DNA of 11,871 nt from Caldifarciminota bacterium (GTDB lineage: Bacteria; Hydrothermota; Tepidihabitantia; SM23-42). The stretch is from positions 1 to 11,871 of the forward strand of contig JAGMEL010000119.1 of assembly GCA_023128195.1 (NCBI GenBank), in the 5' to 3' direction. Shown here piece by piece: positions 6,695 through 11,871 of the stretch; the stretch's first letter is position 1, and every line of letters begins with the position of its first letter. The translations under genes and the position numbers were made by a program. The notes under the pieces were generated by a model that saw nothing but the letters and a program-made list of their open reading frames with translations, was not told the origin of the DNA and did no database searches.

Positions 6695-7630
6695 ATGAAG
6701 AAATTGCTTTTATTTCTATTAATTATATCTTTTGTAATACTTGCCTGTCTTGAACCAGAACATGACAATCCCTATGATCCACAAAATCCTGATAAGGCGT
6801 ATCTAAGAGGAATAACTTATAAACACAATCTTACAGCATTCCCAGGTGCACTTATAAAATTAATACGGAACGATGAAATTATTAAGGAGGTTGAAAGTGA
6901 TAATAACGGTTGGTATGAAATCGATGAAATTGATCCGGGTATTTATGCAATATTAGCAGAGGCAGGATATTACACGCCGGTACAAATTTTTCCTGAAAGT
7001 CTTCCAGCAGATAGTTATGATACCCTTGATATACTTTTCCCGGAAATATTTTTCGATTTTGAGAATGAATCTGCAGGAATAATTGAACCACATGGCTTTA
7101 ATGTAATATGGGGAAATTGGATAGTTATATCAGATCCTGCGCAACCTGGCGCACATTCAGTTCCTAATGTTTATAATGGCACTACCCTAATGAGTAGTGA
7201 ATTGGCAATTGCTCTATTTAATGAGCCAGTAAAAGATTTCTGGTTTGAAATAAAACTCAAGATCTTAGATTCATCTGATGAAGATTGGGAAACAGGAGTT
7301 GTTTTACGGTATCAGGATGAACATAACTTTTACCTTTTGCTCATTGCAGCTGATAAAATAGCTTTGTTTAAAATAATAAACAATAATTGGCATTTGTTAG
7401 CTGAGAATACAAGCATCAATTTTTCAAAAGATAACTGGTATTCTCTTGGCGCTGATTTTCGTGGTGGTCATATAAATGTTTCTTTGAACCAAAGTTCTGT
7501 ATTTGACGTGCAAGATGATTCCTTCTTAGATGGAGCGATTGGTCTATGGCTTAGAAATCTTGAGTTACCAAATATTACATCGGTCAATTTTGATGATATT
7601 GCTATCCGGGCGTTATTTATATCTAATTAG
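6695..7630 (+). CDS. Lipoprotein with carboxypeptidase-regulatory-like and jelly-roll-like domains
   Basis: This 311-aa protein has a lipoprotein signal: MKK, a hydrophobic stretch, and I-L-A-C with Cys18 as the lipidation site. The mature start contains DNPYDPQNP (24-32), seen in lipoproteins of several poorly cultured Gram-negative phyla. Residues about 36-112 look like a carboxypeptidase-regulatory-like beta domain (LRGITYKHNLTAFPGALIKL, then GWYEIDEIDPGIYAILAEAGYY). Residues about 117-308 look like a LamG/concanavalin-type beta-sandwich (GFNVIWGNW, ETGVVLRYQDEHNFYLLLI, VNFDDIAI). Such domains usually bind carbohydrate or protein; no catalytic residues are evident. AAGGAG overlaps the upstream stop and the gap is 11 bp, placing it in the kinase operon. 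Domain calls are by eye. Confidence 0.82.
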   Translation: MKKLLLFLLIISFVILACLEPEHDNPYDPQNPDKAYLRGITYKHNLTAFPGALIKLIRNDEIIKEVESDNNGWYEIDEIDPGIYAILAEAGYYTPVQIFPESLPADSYDTLDILFPEIFFDFENESAGIIEPHGFNVIWGNWIVISDPAQPGAHSVPNVYNGTTLMSSELAIALFNEPVKDFWFEIKLKILDSSDEDWETGVVLRYQDEHNFYLLLIAADKIALFKIINNNWHLLAENTSINFSKDNWYSLGADFRGGHINVSLNQSSVFDVQDDSFLDGAIGLWLRNLELPNITSVNFDDIAIRALFISN

Positions 7631-7647
7631 AGATGTGCATTTAGATA

Positions 7648-9318
7648 ATGGCGACTTTTTTGATTCATAAGCCAGACGATGAAACACAGGTAATAAAATT
7701 AGAAAAAGACCATATTACCCTGGGTCGTCGCGACGATAATGATATTGTCCTTGATGATGTATTCGTCTCCCGTTGCCACGTTGAAGTTGAGAAGAAAGAT
7801 AAGCATTATATAATCAAAGATCGAAAAAGCCGATACGGAACATTTGTGAATGGCGAGAGTATAATCGAAATACAACTCAATTACGGTGATGAAATCCAGG
7901 TAGGAAATACATTAATAACATTTGTCGACGAAAAAACATTAGACCATATTCCAGAACACAAAACACCAATACGCAAAATTGGTGCAACAGTTGATTTCGC
8001 TGAGAAAATTGAGTTTATTAAAGATCAGATTTCCAAAGGAGATAAAAAGAAAAATATCTTCAAGTCTTTGGCATCATTAAAAACCGGATTAGCTTTATAT
8101 CAAGAGAAACTTATTGCCGCAGAAAAATCAAAGGAGATCGCATCAACTCTATGTGAAGTCGGTAAGATATTAAACTTTGTTTTTGATCTCAATGTTTTAC
8201 TTAATCTTTTAATGGATCTGACATTGAAAATACTTCGAGCACGCAGGGGGTTCATTATGCTGTATGATGAGGCATCGAATAAACTGAAAGTAAAAGTGGC
8301 GCGAAATATGGGCGGTGAACTTGATCCAACAAAGACAACAGGTATCAGCCAGACCATTGCCTGGCAGACCTTTAAGACGGGAAAGGTGATTTCTACAGAA
8401 GATGCAGCCCGGGACGAAAGATTTAGAACCCAGGAAAGTGTAATAAGTTATGCAATCGGTGCGGTTATTTGCGCGCCCCTTATCTCCAAAAATAAAGGTA
8501 ATATAGGAGCGATTTATCTTGATAATTCAGTAACACAGAAGAAATTTTATGAAGGCGATATTGAGTTTATGAGATCATTTGCAAGCCAGGCTGCCATTGC
8601 TATTGAAAATGCTCAATTATATGAAAAAATAAAAAAAGAGGAGAAAATCAAAGCACGCCTGCAGCGTTTCTTTTCACCAGCCGTAGTAGAAAAAATAATG
8701 GTTCAGGAAGAAGCATTGACGCTTGGTGGTGAGCATTGTATAGCAACGATTCTTTTCTGTGATATTCGCGGCTACACATCACTAACTGAAAAGATTGATA
8801 CACTTGTCTCAGTTGAAATCCTTAATGATTTTTTGAGCAGCATGACTGAGGCAGTATTTGTTAACGAAGGAACACTTGATAAGTATATTGGTGACTGTGT
8901 TATGGCGATATTTGGCGCTCCTGTGGCACATCCTGATGATCCGTTGAGGGCTATAAAAGCAGCTCTGGATATGAAACAGAGAGTGTGCCGATTAAAAGAA
9001 GAGTGGTGTAAAAAGATGAAAATTCCTGAAGTCGAATCATTCGAGATCGGAATAGGTATCCATACTGGTGAGGTGATTGCCGGTAATGTAGGAAATATAA
9101 ATAGAATGGAATATACAGTTGTTTCGACAGCAGTGAATCTGGCTTCAAGACTCGAAAATACAGCAGAGCCAGGTCAGATACTGATCAGCCGGTCAACTTA
9201 CGAACTAACCAAAGGTTTTATTAATGCCAAAAAATTATCGCCAGTTAGTCTTAAAAATATAAGTAAACCTGTTGAAGTTTATGAAGTGATAGATTTGAAA
9301 ATTCCAAATGTCAAATGA
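7648..9318 (+). CDS. FHA-GAF-class III adenylyl cyclase (IIIb-like)
   Basis: This 556-aa cytoplasmic protein starts with an FHA phosphothreonine-binding domain (about 1-95: GR at 26-27, SRCH 41-44, YGTFVNG 63-69). A helical linker and a GAF sensor domain (about 165-322) follow, then a helical transducing stretch (325-350, RLQRFFSPAVVEKI) and a cyclase homology domain (362-548). Metal-binding Asp372 (FCDIRGYT) and Asp416 (IGDCVMA) are present. The base-selecting pair is Lys412 and Thr490. Asn497 and Arg501 supply the transition-state residues. Lys/Thr is the class IIIb adenylyl cyclase pattern. The usual I-G-D before VN reads V-S-T (492-494). It is the last gene of the kinase operon (17-bp gap, no clear Shine-Dalgarno). 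The last residues, IPNVK, are encoded inside a heptamer repeat array. Confidence 0.93.
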   Translation: MATFLIHKPDDETQVIKLEKDHITLGRRDDNDIVLDDVFVSRCHVEVEKKDKHYIIKDRKSRYGTFVNGESIIEIQLNYGDEIQVGNTLITFVDEKTLDHIPEHKTPIRKIGATVDFAEKIEFIKDQISKGDKKKNIFKSLASLKTGLALYQEKLIAAEKSKEIASTLCEVGKILNFVFDLNVLLNLLMDLTLKILRARRGFIMLYDEASNKLKVKVARNMGGELDPTKTTGISQTIAWQTFKTGKVISTEDAARDERFRTQESVISYAIGAVICAPLISKNKGNIGAIYLDNSVTQKKFYEGDIEFMRSFASQAAIAIENAQLYEKIKKEEKIKARLQRFFSPAVVEKIMVQEEALTLGGEHCIATILFCDIRGYTSLTEKIDTLVSVEILNDFLSSMTEAVFVNEGTLDKYIGDCVMAIFGAPVAHPDDPLRAIKAALDMKQRVCRLKEEWCKKMKIPEVESFEIGIGIHTGEVIAGNVGNINRMEYTVVSTAVNLASRLENTAEPGQILISRSTYELTKGFINAKKLSPVSLKNISKPVEVYEVIDLKIPNVK

Positions 9319-9363
9319 TAAATGCCAAATTTCAAAAAGATACGAAATACGAATAACGAATAC
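9301..9363 (+). repeat. Heptamer-phased degenerate repeat, nine units
   Basis: The sequence divides into consecutive 7-mers: ATTCCAA, ATGTCAA, ATGATAA, ATGCCAA, ATTTCAA, AAAGATA, CGAAATA, CGAATAA, CGAATAC. The first two and a half units code for the end of the cyclase and its stop; the rest is intergenic. A similar 7-nt rhythm appears on the other side of the transglycosylase gene. It is probably a fragment of an interspersed repeat family, but copy number cannot be judged from one window. Confidence 0.6.
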
Positions 9364-9381
9364 AAACCTTTATTTTTCATC

Positions 9382-9409
9382 TTGACAAGATTATAATCAT
9401 GTGTATCAT
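9382..9409 (+). promoter_or_regulatory. Candidate promoter of the transglycosylase gene
   Basis: A consensus TTGACA is at 9382-9387. At 16 bp spacing the -10 would be TATCAT (9404-9409), putting the transcript start at or next to the ATG at 9415. Two perfect TATAAT hexamers nearby (9392-9397 and 9409-9414) do not sit at usable distances from this -35 box. The promoter is plausible; the exact -10 is uncertain. Confidence 0.45.
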
Positions 9410-9414
9410 ATAAT

Positions 9415-9981
9415 ATGATTCTTATACTCATTTTCGGGCAGATGATTTTGCATACAGAAACCGGTAATGCTCTCATTACGAATATCCCACAGGTGGAGAG
9501 TAGTGGCAAAAACAATAGTTCGGTTACTGAGTGTACTACGTACAACCACATTATCAAGCACTACTGCCAGTACTATGGTGTTGCTCAAGAACTGGTCAAG
9601 ATCGTTATTGAAAAGGAATCCCGGTTTAACCCTAATGCAGTTTCGAGAAGCGGTGCCATTGGTCTTATGCAATTAATGCCTGAAACTGCTGAAATTCTTG
9701 GGGTTAAAGACCCGTATAATCCACGTGATAATATTAAAGGTGGAGTAAAATATCTGCATGATCTTTTTGATGTATTTGATGGTGACCTTGAATTAACCCT
9801 CGCCGCTTATCATGCAGGCCCAAGTAGAGTTAAAAAATTGAATCGTGTACCATCAATTCCTGAAACTATGGAATATGTTGATTATATCATTTCAAGATAT
9901 GGTGCAGCAGATAAAAAGAGTCCTATCTATTTTTCACTGACTGAGGACGGCACACCTTTTTTTACAAATCGACCGAAATAG
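9415..9981 (+). CDS. Small lytic transglycosylase (SLT/goose-lysozyme fold)
   Basis: This 188-aa enzyme is predicted to cleave peptidoglycan in the periplasm, forming 1,6-anhydro-muramyl ends. The catalytic Glu68 lies in EKESRFNPNAVSRSGAIGLM (66-85), followed by QLMPETA (86-92) and the AAYHAGPSRV motif (130-139), where family members usually have AYNAGP. The C-terminal tail (171-188) has a DGTPFFTNRP segment like the 'DG-x-x-x-FTN-x-P' tags found in some envelope transglycosylases. The N-terminus is short and hydrophobic (MILILIFGQMIL) but has no Lys or Arg, unusual for a signal peptide. An in-frame TAA at 9394 and the lack of any other start leave ATG 9415 as the first choice. No Shine-Dalgarno is visible. 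Heptamer-type repeats flank the gene on both sides. Confidence 0.9.
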   Translation: MILILIFGQMILHTETGNALITNIPQVESSGKNNSSVTECTTYNHIIKHYCQYYGVAQELVKIVIEKESRFNPNAVSRSGAIGLMQLMPETAEILGVKDPYNPRDNIKGGVKYLHDLFDVFDGDLELTLAAYHAGPSRVKKLNRVPSIPETMEYVDYIISRYGAADKKSPIYFSLTEDGTPFFTNRPK

Positions 9982-9984
9982 TTT

Positions 9985-10163
9985 AAATTCTAATACCGAA
10001 ATCCTAAATACTAAATAAATTCAAAGCACCAATGTTCAAAATTCAAAACATTCTCACTTCTACCTTCCTTGCCCTCGAGGGGAGGATTAAAGAGGGGGTG
10101 TTTTGGTCATTTGAATCCAGCCCATCGCAAGATAGGCGGGATAAATTTGGAATTTAGGATTTG
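9985..10163. repeat. Composite interspersed-repeat-like element between inverted heptamer arms
   Basis: This intergenic stretch opens with a 7-nt rhythm (ACCGAAA, TCCTAAA, TACTAAA from 9995) and closes with the same kind of units in the opposite orientation (10143-10163). AAATCCTAAAT (9999-10009) and ATTTAGGATTT (10152-10162) are perfect inverted repeats. The core holds a palindrome CCCTCGAGGG (10072-10081), a G-rich run, and a hairpin with a GCAA loop (10120-10126 against 10131-10137, one mismatch). I see no ORF or terminator with a T-run in it. The layout resembles a non-autonomous repeat with terminal inverted arms. Its identity and copy number are unknown. Confidence 0.55.
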
Positions 10164-10167
10164 TTCA

Positions 10168-10267
10168 CCCCGTGAAATAGGAGTAACCTTATTATGGGAA
10201 AAGAAAAAGGAAAACAATCAAAGTTAGTGAAGATAGAATCCTTCAAGGAAGGCTGTATTTCACAGGG
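10168..10267. repeat. Inverted repeat flanking a possible small ORF
   Basis: CCCCGTGAAATA (10168-10179) and TATTTCACAGGG (10256-10267) match as inverted repeats at 11 of 12 positions, 76 bp apart. The left arm can also form a local hairpin (TTCAC 10164-10168 with GTGAA 10172-10176). The small ORF starts between the arms and runs past the right one. Confidence 0.5.
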
Positions 10268-10286
10268 TAAAGGGTTTAGATATTAA
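10194..10286 (+). CDS. Possible 30-aa small protein
   Basis: An ATG at 10194 opens 30 codons ending with TAA. The peptide begins MGKEKGKQSKLVKIESF and ends ISQGKGFRY; it is basic, has one Cys and no membrane segment. A GGAG at 10180-10183 is about 10 nt upstream, a little far for a good ribosome binding site. It ends 3 bp before the stop of the convergent methyltransferase gene. I recognise no family. It may equally be a chance frame in a repeat-rich spacer. Confidence 0.25.
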   Translation: MGKEKGKQSKLVKIESFKEGCISQGKGFRY

Positions 10287-10289
10287 TAT

Positions 10290-11051
10290 TTATATTTTCC
10301 TCGCTATAATCCCTATTGAAAGTACTGTATACAAGAATATTTTTTTCTTTGCTAAACGATTTTGCAAATTATAAAACTTTTTGGTGAATTTACCAAAGAA
10401 TTTTGGGTACATGGGTAGTTTTATCCTGAACTTCCTTAACAGTTCCCTTATTATTTTATAGAATATCCCCGGTCTTGACCAATCACCATAATAATGTATC
10501 GGTTCAAATCCAGATTTTCTTAAGAGTTTTGATAATGACCCAATTGTAAATTGTCTTTCCCATCCACCAAACCACAGACCAAAAAATATAAGAACCTGTT
10601 TCAAAATTGTGTAGATATGAAAGGTCTGAGGCACGTCAACTATTAACAGTCCATTCTTTTTTAGTATGCGATAATTTTCATGCAATAAGCAGAAAGGTGA
10701 GGTGAAATGTTCCAAAAGCCCTTGATGGAAGACAATATCGTATGAATTAGTTTTAAACGGACACTTTAAGGCGTCGGCAAGAATGAATGTAACTTCATCG
10801 TTTTTCATGTAGGAACGGACAAGGCGAAGACTTTCTCTTGAGTAATCTAAAAGATAAACATCCCCACCTTCCCTGCTTATGTTCAAGCCATCGCGGCCAG
10901 TTCCGGTACCAACTTCTAATATCTTTTTGTCTGATATACCTGATACCTGCTTGAGCTCTTTAATAATATTGGTTACAGGTGGATATATTGAAGCGGGATC
11001 TTTACTCGCCCAGAATTTATCCCAAACTGTAGTTGAGTTCTTTTTTCTTAT
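10290..11051 (-). CDS. Class I SAM-dependent methyltransferase, no canonical start codon
   Basis: The open frame begins right after a TAA overlapping the upstream gene's end. Read from the ATA at 11051-11049 the protein is 253 aa. SAM motif I is KILEVGTGTGRDG (43-55), the acidic residue ending strand 2 is in YLLDYS (about Asp69), and a later motif reads SYDIVFHQGLLEHF. The N-terminal VWDKFWASKDPASIYPP (9-25) is also normal for such enzymes. The first ATG/GTG/TTG in frame is a TTG at 10886, which would remove motif I. ATA forms a 4-bp ATAA overlap with the preceding stop, like an ATGA junction; no good Shine-Dalgarno is visible. Substrate is unknown. The basic, partly hydrophobic C-terminal half may contact membrane or another protein. 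It is the third gene of a minus-strand operon. Confidence 0.85.
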   Translation of the reverse strand: MRKKNSTTVWDKFWASKDPASIYPPVTNIIKELKQVSGISDKKILEVGTGTGRDGLNISREGGDVYLLDYSRESLRLVRSYMKNDEVTFILADALKCPFKTNSYDIVFHQGLLEHFTSPFCLLHENYRILKKNGLLIVDVPQTFHIYTILKQVLIFFGLWFGGWERQFTIGSLSKLLRKSGFEPIHYYGDWSRPGIFYKIIRELLRKFRIKLPMYPKFFGKFTKKFYNLQNRLAKKKIFLYTVLSIGIIARKI

Positions 11052-11548
11052 TTTTTAAACCCGAACTTTTCAGGCACCGAATCGATTACAAGCTGAATAG
11101 TCGTTCTTCTTGCCCTGGAGTAATTATTATAACTGGAAAATTCATAGCTACCCGGTTCCTTGGTTAATTCCCTAATAACAGGAAGTGAATGGATATAATC
11201 CAGACGTTCTTTGAAATCCGCTTCATTTTCAATAATCTTTGCATCGAAACTTTGACTCCAGACCGTTCCTTCGCGCTTCTTATATTCATTATACTTACGA
11301 GCAAAATTACCTTTGATCAATTTCATTATTTTTGACACTGTATACATTGTTCCAGGCTGAATGATTAAATAAAAGGATTCAGGCAAAATCAAATATGCAT
11401 ATATCTTGTAATCGAGCATGTAACGATGGTAACCAATTGATAGGAGTAAAAATCTTGCGAAGTGTAGAGTGCTAAGAATTTCTATACAATCCTTGGTCGT
11501 TGTTTCAATATAGTATACAGCATCGGGCTTTATTATTCTTTTCGGCAT
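11048..11548 (-). CDS. REP-associated tyrosine transposase-like (Y1_Tnp) protein without HUH histidines
   Basis: The 166-aa protein follows the Y1 transposase/RAYT layout: a basic start MPKR, then IYAYLILPESFYLIIQP (49-65) where active members have a '-x-MPNHVHLL-' HUH motif, KLIKGNFARKYNEYKKREG (76-94), VWSQSFDAKII (96-106), and ERLDYIHSLPVIREL (114-128), matching the 'RYIHLNPVRAGL' helix with its tyrosine (Tyr118). The two metal-binding histidines are replaced by Ser58 and Tyr60, so nicking activity is unlikely, although the frame is intact. AGGAGG lies three bases before the ATG and overlaps the peptidase stop. It sits in an operon between a peptidase and a methyltransferase. It may be a domesticated nucleic-acid-binding protein or simply a decaying transposase. 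Confidence 0.82.
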   Translation of the reverse strand: MPKRIIKPDAVYYIETTTKDCIEILSTLHFARFLLLSIGYHRYMLDYKIYAYLILPESFYLIIQPGTMYTVSKIMKLIKGNFARKYNEYKKREGTVWSQSFDAKIIENEADFKERLDYIHSLPVIRELTKEPGSYEFSSYNNYSRARRTTIQLVIDSVPEKFGFKK

Positions 11549-11556
11549 ATTCCTCC

Positions 11557-11871
11557 TTATATCAGTTGTTGCAGCGTATCTGCATCCAAATTTTTTACTA
11601 TTAAGGTTATTAGGTTCAACACATTTTCATAGTCTTCAAGTGATATGATAGTGGAACCAGAATGAACATAGCGGCTTGGCACACCAAGTGCCAAACATGG
11701 AACACCAAAGTTTGTCAGGTGTATTGCGCCCGTATCGTATCCTCCTTTAATCGAAGTAAAGTGATAAGGAATGTTATTTAATTCAGCGAGTTCACACACA
11801 AAGTCTTTCAACTTTGAATGCGGGATCATTGTGCGATCATAAATCAATATCCCCACACCGCCTCCGAGTTT
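11557..11871 (-). CDS. M42-family aminopeptidase, C-terminal part (cut by window edge)
   Basis: The last 104 residues of a metallopeptidase are present, entering from the right edge without a start. Motifs match the M42 (glutamyl aminopeptidase/FrvX-like) C-terminus: GILIYDRTMIPHSKL, then GGYDTGAIHLTNFGVPCLAL, where family members have GGTDA with a metal-site Asp, then VPSRYVHSGS with the metal-ligand His, and a terminal helix starting LEDYENVL. Such enzymes are large tetrahedral cytoplasmic aminopeptidases using two metal ions. Thr is replaced by Tyr in GGTD. Its TAA is followed 8 bp later by the transposase-like gene, so both are probably on one transcript. The GTG seen near the edge is an internal Val codon, because conserved sequence continues upstream. 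Confidence 0.85.
   Translation of the reverse strand, partial: KLGGGVGILIYDRTMIPHSKLKDFVCELAELNNIPYHFTSIKGGYDTGAIHLTNFGVPCLALGVPSRYVHSGSTIISLEDYENVLNLITLIVKNLDADTLQQLI

Noticed and set aside
9409..9414. Perfect TATAAT directly before the transglycosylase ATG as the -10 box
   Set aside because: It is 21 bp from the TTGACA, and transcription would start inside the gene.
9406..9672. Minus-strand open frame across the transglycosylase start
   Set aside because: It overlaps the catalytic-Glu region of a well-supported gene on the other strand and has no domain signal.
10290..10886. Methyltransferase starting at TTG 10886
   Set aside because: It would delete SAM-binding motif I (EVGTGTG), which is encoded directly upstream in the same frame.
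11048..11548. Active IS200/RAYT insertion sequence
   Set aside because: The HUH histidines are missing, no flanking palindromic ends are seen next to the gene, and it is embedded in an operon with tight spacing.

Overview
This is an AT-rich bacterial window using the standard code, with TGA as a stop and TGG as Trp. It appears to come from a poorly characterised, probably uncultured, Gram-negative-type lineage. The signs are lipoprotein signal peptides with clear lipoboxes, a 'DNPYDP' lipoprotein N-terminus, DUF5683/TPR and PEGA-kinase proteins, and degenerate heptamer-phased intergenic repeats. These would fit a candidate phylum such as WOR-3/Stahlbacteria or an FCB-related group, but that placement is inference from gene style only.

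Layout. (1) Positions 1-3378, minus strand: a tightly packed operon lemA - htpX - DUF3108 protein - mannose-1-phosphate guanylyltransferase, followed by the start of a lipoprotein cut by the window edge. The first four genes overlap at every junction. The guanylyltransferase appears to start at an ATT codon that shares a base with the preceding stop. (2) Positions 3379-3733: a divergent intergenic region with good sigma70-type promoters on both sides. Between them lie three consecutive inverted repeats, two of which share an arm. (3) Positions 3734-9318, plus strand: a four-gene signalling operon. It encodes a transmembrane Ser/Thr kinase with four PEGA repeats, an exported TPR/DUF5683 protein, a lipoprotein with a carboxypeptidase-regulatory-like and a jelly-roll-like domain, and an FHA-GAF-class III cyclase whose substrate-binding residues fit class IIIb adenylyl cyclases. 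(4) Positions 9301-10289: heptamer-phased repeats on both sides of a small lytic transglycosylase gene, then a composite interspersed repeat and a possible 30-codon ORF. (5) Positions 10290-11871, minus strand: an operon of an M42-type aminopeptidase (cut by the edge), a REP-associated-transposase-like protein that has lost its HUH histidines, and a SAM methyltransferase with no canonical start codon.

How they may work together. The kinase can phosphorylate Ser/Thr, the FHA domain of the cyclase is a phosphothreonine reader, and the two are the first and last genes of one operon with two envelope proteins between them. The simplest reading is an envelope-sensing kinase that passes its signal to cAMP synthesis through FHA docking. 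The minus-strand operon at the left combines membrane proteolysis (LemA/HtpX) with cell-surface sugar-nucleotide supply. The most interesting points are the kinase-to-cyclase module, the two apparently non-canonical start codons at stop/start overlaps, the dead transposase-like gene held inside an operon, and the nested palindromes at 3431-3643.
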